A DNA stretch of 64,000 bases from Calendula officinalis (taxonomy: Eukaryota; Streptophyta; Magnoliopsida; Asterales; Asteraceae), in NCBI GenBank assembly GCA_963853835.1, contig OY970824.1, positions 73,728,372 to 73,792,371 on the forward strand. Reading direction: 5' to 3'. The notes beneath the pieces were generated by a model. That model saw nothing but the letters and a program-made list of their open reading frames with translations, searched no databases and had not been told where the DNA came from. The position numbers and the translations under genes were made by a program. This document shows positions 1-10,489 of this stretch, one piece after another (position 1 is the stretch's first letter; each line of letters starts with the position of its first letter).

Positions 1-275
1 ATAAAAACATTAAATAAATGATGAGAAAATTTTGTTTGTTAAAAAAAGGTAACTATTTAACAAATAAGACAATTTAAGATAAATTTTTACAGACTTCTTT
101 GCATACAATATTTAATATTTTATTTATTGAGAAACGTTCAAGAATATCCATCATTTTTGGTAGTCATGAAAAACAAATCTCAACTATTGATCATTAAGAT
201 CTAATGGTCAAGATTAATCACATATTTTATACATAAAGGGGTATTTTGTTCATTTGGCACTTAAAAAAATTCCAT

Positions 276-307
<32 letters not shown>

Positions 308-420
308 ATTTATTTTTATTTTATTATTTTTATTTTTATTTTTTATTTTATTATTAATTTTATTTTTTTATAAATTTTTTTTTCTTTAAAAAAACAATTT
401 TTATTTGATAATTACGTCCA

Positions 421-568
421 GTATTAATCACATGTGACTTTAGTGTGAAATCAAATGTGATTGTTTATTTAATCACATTTGATGTTTTAATACAATCACG
501 TTTGATTCAGTATGCAATCACATGTGATTCAGTATGCAATCACATGTGATTCAGTATGCAATCACATT
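421..568. repeat. Array of ACATGT-centred palindromes
   Basis: Within the Mutator-like element, five to seven copies of AATCACATGTGATT or close variants follow one another, most separated by CAGTATGC. Each is a perfect or near-perfect 14-bp palindrome. The same core and spacer style recur in the element at 59577-60702. Confidence 0.8.
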
Positions 569-617
569 ATGTGTTATTAATGAAAAAAATAATAATTTAA
601 AAAAATAATAATACCCT

Positions 618-792
618 TTAGAGAACAGAACGTGGCCTCTAAAGCACGAATGAAAGTGAAAGAAGCTCACATTCCCTCTCTCCCCTATGGCGAGGGGCCT
701 CGCCCTCCCCTTTCCGGGTCTGGATTTTTTGCGTCGTTTCTGTCGTCGTGGTCGACGTTCAACGGTTCTTCGGCCTACCACCTTTATCAAGT
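618..792. other. GC-rich segment inside the Mutator-like element, possible captured DNA
   Basis: This stretch is strikingly GC-rich against AT-rich neighbours and contains the palindrome GGCGAGGGGCCTCGCC (about 689-704). The related copy at 59577-60702 reads from the palindrome array straight into the AT-rich arm without it. Open frames exist on both strands (60 and 79 codons), but I recognise no protein. It may be a host fragment acquired in Pack-MULE fashion or a small nested insertion; the source is unknown. Confidence 0.5.
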
Positions 793-971
793 AATAATAA
801 TAATTCTAAAATAAAAAAAATATTAAAAATATTTAATGACCAAAATACCCCTCCGTTTATAAAATATGTGATTAATCTTGACCATTACTTATAATTAATC
901 AATAGTTGAGATTTGTCCTTTGGGACTTCATAAAAATCAAGGACTTCCTAAAACACAACCCTTTATTTGTT

Positions 972-2893
972 ATACCATCATCCTTATCTTATACTCGTAT
1001 TAATATATTCAAACTTTTTAATGTTCTTTACCTAGATAACATATAATTGTCTATATGAAAAAACTGGTTCTCTCAAAATACATACCAACATTTGACAATG
1101 ATTGTCTTTGATTCTTATTAAGATTCATCGCAAAACAATTATCTTTCTCTTAAACTTAAATTGAATCTTGTTAATAGATGGTGTCAAAGTCAATCTTAGT
1201 GGTCATTTTTATGATCATTATGTCATGTTTGACTACAAAAGTCAACAAATTGACTACAAAAAAATTTATAGTAACACAGTATGCAGTAAGATAATACGCA
1301 GTAAACTAATAAATTAGAGGGTAATGAATTTCTAGAGAATTGACAGTATTATGTTGCAGTAAAGTTGAGCGTATTATGTTGCTGCAGAGTTTTTGTATTC
1401 TCTTGAACTTAATATTAAAAAAAAAAAAAAGTTGACAAAAGCTTTGTTTAGGTATTAGTGTTAGGAATTGTGATTAAGGCTTATGATTGGTTTAGAGTTG
1501 TGATGACTATAAGAGTCAACAATTTAACTTTAAGATTCAACAATTGAAAAATTGACTGTATTAAAGAAAATTAAAAAAAAAACAGTAATCAAATAGTGAT
1601 AGTAATAAAAAAAATTGATTGTATTATGTTTCCTATAGTTAACATAAACTTGATGAGTAAATATCAATTTTGATGTTCTCCATGTGTTGTAAATAAAAAC
1701 TCTGGGTGTATGTTTGAGGCTAAAAAACAGAAATCATAAACCCTAAATATCATGTGTTATGATCATTATGTCATATTGACTACAAAAGTCAACAAATTGA
1801 TTGTTCAAAACTGAATAACAATAACCTTAAAATAAAGCATAACATTGCAATACAAAGATAAATGATACTGGATAAAGAAATCATATCAAATTTTTTTATT
1901 TAAAGCATTACAATAACCCTAATATAAAATTTAATTAAAAAAATTAAAAATAGATGTTACATGATGCCTTAAAAAATAATAGCATAATTTGAAGTTCAAT
2001 TAAAAAAAACATAATTCAATGATAACATAAGTTATAGTAAACAATTAAAAACAGTAAAAAATACAAAAATTAAGACAAATGCATACAAAAATCAAATAAA
2101 TTGTAAAACAACTATTTTTATGAATATGTGTATATGTTTGACTATAAAAGTCAACAGTATACAAAAGTTATGTAAGAATTCGATAAAGTCCCAAACATAG
2201 TCAACTTATTTTGTATCTGATTCCATCACTTGTATAAATGTTAATACAAATGTTAAAAAAAAGAGTGTTTTTCAACAGAAACGCTTAGTAGTCAACTGGT
2301 TATAATATTCAATTTCATCATTTATGTAAATGTAGTAGAAAATAGAAGCAGAATTTTTAACGGTCATAACCCTAACCACTAAACATAGTTACATAACAGT
2401 TTAAAAACTAAAAAATATATAAAAGTTTGATAAGGTTGAATTTTGACTAATAAAGTCAAACAGTCAATATAACCCTAAATTCTACCTTGTATATTAAAAT
2501 CCTTCAAAATGTTATAAATTACAACAAAATACATAAAGTAACTGCATTTTCAACACAAACATAATTCTTAAGAGTAATACAACACAATTAATAAAAACGA
2601 AAACAATTTTTTTTAAGAAGAAACTGTAATTTAATCACTTATGTCAATAAAGTAGAAAACATGAACAACACTAACGTTATTAGGATTAGACCAAAAAAAA
2701 ATTAATTAAGCGTGTTGCAAAATGAAAGAAACGTGCTAAAATTAGTGTTAATTATACAGAAACATGTTAAAATAATAGTAGGTTGCTGCAAGATCAAATA
2801 AACAGGTTAAATATAAACTTTGAAACAGATTCATACATCAAAATTACCTGTCTGTAATTTGCTCGGATATAAAAAATGTAGTTTATAATTGCA
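972..2893. other. Intergenic AT-rich DNA with dispersed TTGAC/GTCAA pairs
   Basis: No coding frame is supported here. The motif TTGACT-spacer-AGTCAA or a near form recurs at about 1229, 1503, 1774, 2139 and 2435. Two of these lie in a repeated block of about 40 bp (1211-1252 and 1758-1800) reading GATCATTATGTCAT followed by the pair. Long A and T runs are frequent. I see no transposon ends. Confidence 0.6.
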
Positions 2894-3257
2894 GGTATTG
2901 TAACACCTCAATTTTCAAAACACTTTTTAAATCATATTTTTAATTAAAAATATTACAAGTCCAGTATTCTCAAAATACGGTTTAACAAAAACCAATAAAA
3001 GTTTATCAGAGTATTAAAACCGGTGTTACAAATACAATATCATAACCATAGGATAAACGGGATCTACCTACGAGCTCCCGAGCTGATCAACACTAGGCCA
3101 CTTCTAACGCGACCCTCTAAACCAACGATCTTGAACCTGAGTACATAGCCAAAAACAAAGTAGTACATGAGACAAAATAGTCTCGTGAGATACATGAGTT
3201 TTAGATCCGACATTAATATATATAAATGATCACATTTATTGTTAATCACATTTATTA

Positions 3258-3259
<2 letters not shown>

Positions 3260-3336
<77 letters not shown>
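3260..3336. repeat. (TA)n microsatellite
   Basis: About 38 uninterrupted TA units lie inside solo LTR F. An open frame reading tandem Ile-Tyr crosses it and is an artefact of the repeat. Confidence 0.97.
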
Positions 3337-3847
3337 TTTGGTTACCTCCGTGGTAACCCTATCTCATTCATACACATCAATCACCTCTTCGGTGATTCTA
3401 TCACATTCATTCATAGCCTATTCGACCCGTCAAGTTGTTCGGAAAGCCTCCAAACCAACGAGACCCCATTTTTGTCCTACTAACCAGAATGCCTCCGATT
3501 CAGTAGAACCCCCATTGTCACAGTGTTCAGCCAAAGTGACCTATCTCTATCTTACTAACCAGAATGCCTCCAGTTCAGTAAGATCCAACATCTTGTTGGG
3601 TGATCGGAATGCCTCCGACTCATCAGTTTTATTCAAGATACCATGATAACCAGAAAGCCTCCGATCTACCATGTACCTGTAACGACCCAAAATTGTAAAT
3701 AAATAAAATATGTAAAAATATGATAATTATGGATAAATCATATAAAATACGTGGAAATTGGTTTCGTGTCGTTTGGACACCGTACGAGAAAGTTATGGGC
3801 GAAACCGGGTCGAGACAAAGTGGAAAAAGTGCAGCCCTGCACACTTC

Positions 3848-4000
3848 AGAAGTTCGCGACGCGAACTACCGATCGCGATCGGGAAGTCGGGCCAGGGAGT
3901 TTGGCTATCGGGCGCGAAGTAGTTAACGATGAGTTAGCGATCGTGAACTATGGGGAATCGCAGAGTTCGCGACGCGAACATTGTTCGCGTCGTGATCTTT
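3848..4000. repeat. CpG-rich palindrome cluster in the U3 part of LTR E
   Basis: Two copies of GTTCGCGACGCGAAC occur, with CCGATCGCGATCGG between them and degenerate relatives in the same 150 bp. Immediately before is GTGCAGCCCTGCAC, another palindrome. Equivalent clusters sit at the same place in LTRs F, B and C. Confidence 0.85.
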
Positions 4001-5310
4001 TGTCTGGCAGCAATAAAATCGGGTTTGAGCTCATTTGATGCATTTGAAAACCCTAGTTTCTTTCTCTCGAGTTTGTGGACGATTTTGGGTGTAAATCGTC
4101 ATTTGGAGCTGATTTATTCATCAAATCTTGTGATTCTTCACTCCTAGTTGAAGATTTAAGGTATATCTTCACTCCTTGATCTTTGTAGCTTTAGATCTAT
4201 GTATTTTTGATGGTTGGGTTTGAAACCCTAGCTATTGGGGGTTATGGTTTATGGTGAATAAACGTTGTATACACTTGATAGATGGTATAATAACAAAGGA
4301 AACAAGTGTATGATTATGATTTGTAAGAATCTTAAGGGTTGGTTAAACCTAGGGCTTGGTAAATCACCATAATTGGGGGAAATGAGTTAATAAGTGTTAT
4401 CTAGAGATAGATGGACACATTGGTAGTAGAATGTGTTGTTGATAATCTTGTGATTATTGTATTAGGCATTTGGTGAGGTCTTGGAAGGCTGACCGAATTG
4501 GGGAGCAAGGAAACTGACGTAAAGAATACGGTTGGAGCACTTATTTGCTAAGGTGAGTACATGAGACTTTTAAACTGGGTACATAGCAATTAATTTTGAA
4601 AGTACATATGATATTGTATCAGTCTTTATTAACAAATATTTTGATAAAGATAGTAGTTGAAAATATATGAAAGTATGTAGAATGTGATACTAGAATGTGT
4701 CTAGTATGATTGATGAATTTGAAGTAAATTATGATAGATCCAAGTAGTTATGGAATCTATGTTAATGAACAATAATAATGAAATAATTGATTAAGAGAAT
4801 GTATACGGAGCCTTTATTAATAAATATTTATTAGTAAAGCAATTGGGAATGATTTTATAGTAATGAGTACCTATTGGTAAGATATACTAATAAAAGTAAA
4901 GAACGAATATATATGAGAAAGAATATGATGTGACTAGTAATAATTGTCTATTATAGTCAAGGAAGAGATAAAAGTATTATGTTATCGATAGATAAGAAAT
5001 GTATCTTATGTATAAAGTAAGCATGGACCTCATAGGGTTCATAGATGTAGAAGTAACTGTGGTTGCTTATGATCGGGTCCATGGGACCATACAGGTACGT
5101 TCACACTGTGATGAACTAATTATATGTCGTTAGTATTAGATAACTAACTTGTTTGATGTTGGATGTGATAGCCGAAGGCTTTGACTGTCATAACTGTTAG
5201 GTTATGGTAAGAGATAGATGGTGGTGACGCGGGGGACCCCCGGTCACTGGACGGTGGTATATATGTTTATACACCGAGTGTATATATGTTTATACACTAA
5301 GCACACGGGT

Positions 5311-5584
5311 GCTTCTAGTACGCATATGTTTGGTACTAGGTATGTTAGGTTCTAATACATATATGTTTATGTATCAGACATGTTGGTGCTTCTAGTACAT
5401 ATATGTTTATGTACTAGATATGGTTGTGCTTCTAGTACGCATATGTTTGGTACTAGGTATGCTAGGTTCTAATCCATATATGTTTATGTATTAGACAGGT
5501 TGATGCTTCTAGTACATATATGTTTATGTACTAGATATGATTGGGCTTCTGGTACCTATATGACTAGGTACTAGACATGTTTGC
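5311..5584 (+). repeat. Higher-order tandem array of ~39-bp hairpin units in LTR E
   Basis: Seven units of 38-40 bp begin GCTTCTAGTAC or GGTTCTAATAC. They fall into three types in the order A-B-C-A-B-C-D, so the true period is about 117 bp. Each unit is internally dyad-symmetric, for example TCTAGTACATA paired with TATGTACTAGA around a short loop. Confidence 0.85.
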
Positions 5585-7269
5585 TAGGAAAGCAAAGTAG
5601 CTAGAGTCATAAAGGGTGACTAGACGGTGTTTATGTAGTTTATATATATGTTTATATATTTATGAAATGACTATTATTGGGGTCTAAAACCCATGTATCT
5701 CACGAGGCTATTTTGTCTTACGTACTACGTTTGTTTTGTGGCTATGTACTCAGGTACAGGTTTGAAGTGATAGAAGGTTGCACTAGAAGTGGCCTAGAGA
5801 TGTTTAGCTCGGGAGCTAGTAGGTAGATCCCGTTGCCTATGGTTTTGATATACTCGGTGACACCGTATTTTTGTAAACTCTGATATAAGTTTTAAAGTTT
5901 TTGTTAAACTGTATTTTGGACAATATGTCAGATATTGGGAAAATGTATTTTAAATGGTTTAAACGATGTTTTAAAAATACGGGTGTTACAGTACCTGTCC
6001 TATTTCAATTTACCCGTCATAACTATTTCATGTGACTATGTGTCACATCTATCATCAATGCCATAAGGCCATCATACAATCTATCCACATGCTAATCTTA
6101 ACTAGCATTCACATAATCGAATCGACTAGTCTCGTTATTAGTAATCACACATTATAAAAGTACACTCTTTTACGTTATATCAATAATTAGTTATTAATTA
6201 CTTTTCATTATCATGATCTCTTTCAAAATCATCAATCACTTTAGACATACTTAGATAGTCTACTATTTATCACTTTCCCATCTTTTCAATCATATCTTTA
6301 TTAAAAATCATTTATTAATAAAGACTCACAAAACATCATATATATTTTAAAAGAAACATTTGCTATGTACCCAGTTTTAAAAGTCTCATGTACTCACCTT
6401 AGCCAAGCTAACTCCAAATCGTGTCTAACAACACAAATCCTTGCTTTCCAACTTGTGACATGTCACCAATCTTTAGGTCTTCTTGACCTATCATCCATAT
6501 CATCATAAAATCTAGTTATTATCCATAACTAGCTACCAATAAACCCATAACAACATTCTTGGCCACCAAGTTCATCCAACTTGGTGAAACCCCAAAACCC
6601 TAGCTCAAGATTTCCATCAATAAACCCAAATCCAACTTGTAGACATCATTTACAAGCTTACTATGAGTGTTCTACACCCATGATTAGTCATCTTCCCCAA
6701 AGATGACATGAATGATTTCCCCAAACCACCATTTCTATCCAAACAAAGTTCATAACTAGCTAGATAACATCAACAATCAAGAAATCTTACCTTTGATGTT
6801 TAGATCCTTCAAGATGGTGAAGATCTGAGCTCAAGAACACCAAAATCGCCTCTTTCTCTCTCTAGGATCGGCTGCACCACAATTGAGGGTGAAAATGAGC
6901 AAACCCTAGCTCAAACCCGATTTATTGCTGCCCGACCAGACTTCGCGACGCGAACTAAGTTCGCGTCGCTAACTCTGCATAACGCACGCATACTTAGCGA
7001 TCGTTAACCCAACGCGAACTACTTCGTGACCCAAAGCCAAACTACCTGGCCCGACTTCCCGATCGTTACCACTAGTTCGCGTCGCGAACTTTCCAAAGCA
7101 GCAGGGCTGCACTTTTACAACTTTATCTCGACCCGGTTTCGCCCATAACTTCCTCGTACGATGTCCAAATGACACGAAACCAATTCCTACGTGTTTTAAA
7201 CGATTTATCCTTATTTATCATATTTTTCCCATAATTTATTTTATTCAAATTTCGGGTCGTTACAGGTAT

Positions 7270-8088
7270 AATCTGTAACCATACATATGATGGCCAAAAT
7301 TGTTTATGCAGCTTCTTCAACATATTCAAACTTATTTTCTAGTGATGAGTGTCCTAATTTTATAGAATTATCAAATTATTGGGAGATGATTGATTCACTG
7401 TGAAAACTGTCATCTGAATTTTAAGGTATCAATTTCAATTAGATTTTTGAATTTTCGAGCATATTATTAGCAAGCTTTCCGTTTTAATAGGCATTATAAA
7501 TGGAAATCCCGAATATAACATATATTTGGCCGAGATATTAAATTTTGGCTGAGATATTAATTTTAAATTTATATTTCATTTTATATTTACAACATATTCT
7601 GGCCAACTTTCCATTTTAATGGCCATAAAAAGTGGTAGTATTATGCTGGCGAAATTTAAAATGCAGTTTGTTAGTTTGGGTCAGATCTGCAGATTTTAAA
7701 TAATATTTTCATATATAGTATTTATAGAGTCAAACACTGCATACTTGGGAAGTTTGTTATTTTTGCAGGCTATTTTGTATTTAAACCTGCATACTTTGGA
7801 AGTTTGTTATTTCCAGCGATTTTAAATTTAAATAATGATTTAATAATGGCCGAATTAAATAATTGAAAAAGCTATGGAATTGCCACGTGTCTATCTTGGC
7901 TATAAGGGGGTGCACGTGGCCACCTATCAAACCTTGTTTTATTATTATATAGATAATCTCAAGATAATATCTAGATTCTGACATATATAATTGAAGAAGG
8001 TCTTTAGACCATTTCAATTCAACCTTGTCAAAGTTCTTTAGAAAATTATACTTTTCAAAATATTTCAAAAATATCTAAATATTTAGTT
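7270..8088. other. Intergenic DNA with promoter-like G-boxes
   Basis: No gene is supported. Short direct repeats reading GCATACTT(G/T)GGAAGTTTG occur at about 7738 and 7788. Two G-boxes, CACGTG, lie at 7884-7889 and 7913-7918, followed by an AT-rich TATATAGATAA at about 7948. This arrangement looks like a plant promoter, but only a Mutator-like element follows. Confidence 0.4.
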
Positions 8089-8195
8089 TAGTTACGTAGA
8101 GTTGTGTTCTAGGTAGTTCAAGTGTTTTGTATAGACCCAAATGACAAATTCTAGCATTGGATCAAAATAGTCAAGATCAAATCACAGTGTTTCAA

Positions 8196-8292
8196 GTCAC
8201 GACCACCACCACCGGTCACCACCGCCGGCCGCCACCTCCGGCCGCCGGCCGCCGCGCCGGCCGGCGGTGGCGGCCACTGGCGGTGGTGGTGG
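8196..8292. repeat. GC-rich inverted repeat (CCACCGCCGGCCGCC type)
   Basis: Repeated CCGCCGGCCGCC blocks are followed by their complement, GGCCGGCGGTGGCGG, giving a strong potential stem. A second, shorter block with CCGGCCGCCGGCCGCCGG lies at 8664-8698 in the same element. Confidence 0.8.
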
Positions 8293-8337
8293 CTGACAGT
8301 GAAGGTGCTGGTGGTAATGGGGGTGCTGGTGGTATTG

Positions 8338-8730
8338 ATATATTGAAACACATGTGTTTCACTAAAACACAGGTGTTTCAAAATACAAACGAGCATATCA
8401 CTTCGAAGCACATGTGTTTCAAGTCACGGAACACATGTGTGTCACTAAAAACATGAGTTTCTAAAACACAGGGGAGCATACGAACTACGAAGTACATGTG
8501 TTTCAAAAGGTGAAACACATGTGTTTCAAGTCACGAAACAAATGTGTTTCACTAAAAACATGAGTTTCTAGAACACATATGATCATACGAACTACGAAGC
8601 ACATGTGTTTTAAAAGGTGAAACACATGTGTTTCAAACACATGTGTTTCAAATGATCACCACCGCCGGCGACCACCTCCGGCCGCCGGCCGCCGGAGGTG
8701 GGTGGGGTATTGATGTATTGAAGCACATGT
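8338..8730. repeat. Array of AAACACATGTGTTT palindromes
   Basis: At least eight copies of AAACACATGTGTTTC or one-base variants occur, partly arranged in a longer repeat that also contains CATACGAACTACGAAG. The ACATGT core is the same as in the palindrome arrays of the other two Mutator-like elements. Confidence 0.85.
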
Positions 8731-9260
8731 GTTTGTATGGTTTGAATCTTGATTTTGACCTTTGACTTTTTCTTGATCCAATGGCTATTAATTATCCATT
8801 TGGACTAGATAAAATCTTTGGACTACCTTGAACATTTTCTCTAGTTACATAATTGGATAATTGGATTTGTTTACGAATATAGTCTTTATAGTTGTAAAGA
8901 TAATTAATATCAGGCCACTTCCCATACGTTTTTATCAACTTCGTTTATTCTGTAATTCTTAATTATATTATGTCGATGAAATTAAACTACAACGACAAAT
9001 AAAATATATATCCAAGTCCAAATGTGGATCACCGACTTGCGGAGAATCATGAAGCAGGAATTAAATGAATCTCCAAATATTCTGTGCATTATCCGGCTTT
9101 TATATTACACTTTGCCTGGACCATTTCATGATATGCAAACCCTACCAAACTTGTTCATACAAAGTATTTAGAAAAGAAAGAAAATTGTATAGAAATATTA
9201 TTTGGGGTTACAAATTAGACCTAATGATATAATTAGGTTTGACAAAATTAATTGAGAAAA

Positions 9261-10135
9261 GAGTTAATTACACAGATGGTACTTTAAGTTTATAGCAAAT
9301 TTCACCAATGGTCATTTAGTTTCAAAAAATGCACCGATAGTCCTTGTTTTTGAAAGGTTTTTCACCGATGGTCCTTTACGAAAACGGCCGTTTATTTTTC
9401 ACGTTAAGTGACCTCATGTGTAATGCAAGTGAGGGTATTTTGGTCATTTTATTTTCCCTTCTCTTTTCTCTAAAGTAAATTACACGAATGGTCCTTTAAG
9501 TTTATAACAAATTTCACCAATGGTCCTTTAGTTTCAAAATTTATACGGATGGTCCTTATTTCTGAAAGGTTTTCACCGATGGTCTTTTACGAAGACATCC
9601 GTTTATTTTTAACGTTAAGTAGCATCACGTGTGATGCACGTGCAAAGCGCGCCAATACATCTCTTCAACAATTTGGTATGCGAAATGAAATGAGGGAGAT
9701 TGGTGGCTTAAAGGGGAGTAAATGAGAAGGGAAAGACAAATTGACCAAAGTACCATGAGCATCACACGTGATGCCACTTAACGTGAAAAATAATCGTCCG
9801 TTTTCGTAAAGGACCATCGGTGAAAAACATTTCAGAAATAAGGACCATCAGTGTAATTTTTGAAACTAAAGGACCCTTAGTGAAATTTCTTATAAATTAA
9901 AGGACCATCCGTGTAATTTACTCTAGAGAATTAGAACGGAAAATGAAATGACCAAAATACCCCCACGTGCATCACACGTGAGGTCAGTTAACATGAAAAT
10001 TAAACGGATGTTTTCGTAAAGGACCATCGGTGAAAAACCTTTCAAAAATGATGACCATCGGTGCAATTTTTGAAACATAAAGGACCATTGGTGAAATTTG
10101 CTATAAACCTAAAGGACCATCCATGTAATTAACTC
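9261..10135. mobile_element. Mutator-like inverted-repeat element with doubled arms
   Basis: The ends GAGTTAATTACAC and GTAATTAACTC are inverted repeats, flanked by a perfect 9-bp target duplication TTGAGAAAA (9252-9260 and 10136-10144). Each arm has two consecutive copies of a ~200-bp unit marked by phrases such as TTCACCGATGGTCCTTTACG, ATCACACGTGATGC and GGTATTTTGGTCATTT. The layout is unit, unit, short centre, inverted unit, inverted unit. The inner pair (about 9475-9927) starts GTAAATTACAC and looks like a complete smaller element. No protein is encoded. The Mutator assignment rests on the TSD length. Confidence 0.8.
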
Positions 10136-10169
10136 TTGAGAAAATGATGGAAGAGACAAATGAAAAGTA

Positions 10170-10481
10170 CTTCCTCCATTTTAAAATAAGTGATACACTT
10201 AAGGTTGCATGTTTTTTGAGGCAAAATATGATAATGAATGCCAATTATATTAAATTGGATAGTTAGTGGGAGATGAGTCTCATGTATATGGATTAAAGTA
10301 AGTTTAATAATGTTTGAAGTAAAAGTAAGGGTAAATGAGTAATTTCACTTTATTAAATGAGAAAATTAGTGGATGTGTGTCATATTTTTTTTACTAAATA
10401 AGACAAGTTTTCAAAGTGTATCACTTATTTTAAAACACCTTAAAAAAATTTATCACTTATTTTATTTTGAAACGGAGGAAG
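10170..10481. mobile_element. Stowaway-type MITE 1
   Basis: Inverted ends CTTCCTCCATTTTAAAATAA and a right end reading CGGAGGAAG are bounded by TA on each side, as expected for Tc1/mariner-derived Stowaway elements. The size is about 312 bp with no coding capacity. The interior resembles the copies at 21980 and 60092, with GTGATACACTT near both ends. Confidence 0.88.
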
Positions 10482-10489
10482 TATATATG

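Larger units (their letters stand above)
129..962. mobile_element. Non-autonomous Mutator-like (MULE/MITE) element, copy 1
   Basis: The element has long terminal inverted repeats of roughly 120 bp. Both arms carry the phrases AAATCTCAA, GGTCAAGATTAATCACATA and a run read as GGGGTATTTTG(T/G)TCATTT. It is flanked by a 9-bp target duplication with one mismatch, TTATTTATT at 120-128 and TTATTTGTT at 963-971; nine bases is the Mutator signature. The interior is AT-rich, with repeated palindromes of the type AATCACATGTGATT at 421-565. A GC-rich segment at about 618-790 is absent from the related copy at 59577-60702. No transposase is encoded, so it would need one supplied in trans. The outer ends are placed by the TSD; the superfamily is inferred from TSD length and TIR length. 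Confidence 0.82.
3678..5990 (+). mobile_element. Solo LTR E of a Ty3-type retrotransposon
   Basis: The 2313-bp unit starts TGTAACGACCC and ends GGGTGTTACA, flanked by the 5-bp target duplication GTACC (3673-3677 and 5991-5995). It lies in the opposite orientation inside LTR F of the same family. Its first 350 bp hold the conserved block GTTTCGTGTCGTTTGGACACC followed by CG-rich palindromes (3848-3999). A splice-donor-like AAGGTGAGTAC occurs at about 4550. Seven hairpin repeats lie at 5311-5584. No internal domain follows, so this is a solo LTR. Confidence 0.88.
2899..7264 (-). mobile_element. Solo LTR F of a Ty3-type retrotransposon, split by solo LTR E
   Basis: The sequence begins TGTAACACCTC and ends GGGTCGTTACA, with a 5-bp target duplication GGTAT at 2894-2898 and 7265-7269. 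Without the nested element and its duplicated target it is about 2.05 kb. Read on the minus strand it starts TGTAACGACCCGAAATTTG and shares with elements B, C and E the block TTTCGTGTCATTTGGACA..CGTACGAG..AGTTATGGGCGAAACC (about 7130-7190). No primer-binding site or internal domain is adjacent, so it is a solo LTR left by LTR-LTR recombination. A (TA)n microsatellite lies within it. Confidence 0.85.
8098..8841. mobile_element. Non-autonomous Mutator-like element, divergent copy with GTGTTTC palindromes
   Basis: The terminal inverted repeats begin AGAGTTGTGTTC on the left. The right end reads AGAGAAAATGTTCAAGGTAG on the reverse strand. Both arms later carry CATTGGATCAA. The 9-bp target duplication is TAGTTACGT (8089-8097) and TAGTTACAT (8842-8850). 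The interior holds GC-rich inverted repeats at 8196-8290 and 8655-8700 and many copies of AAACACATGTGTTT. The 99-codon frame over the GC-rich part reads low-complexity Thr/Pro/Arg/Gly and is not a credible gene. Termini resemble those at 129-962 and 59577-60702. Confidence 0.8.

Noticed and set aside
421..568. CRISPR-like regularly spaced repeats
   Set aside because: Plant nuclear DNA, 14-bp palindromes with 8-bp constant spacers inside a transposon; no cas genes.
3239..3646. 135-codon plus-strand frame
   Set aside because: It is mostly Ile-Tyr from the (TA)n microsatellite, then LTR sequence.
8157..8456. 99-codon frame and its minus-strand counterpart over the GC-rich block
   Set aside because: Low-complexity translation of inverted repeats in a non-autonomous element.
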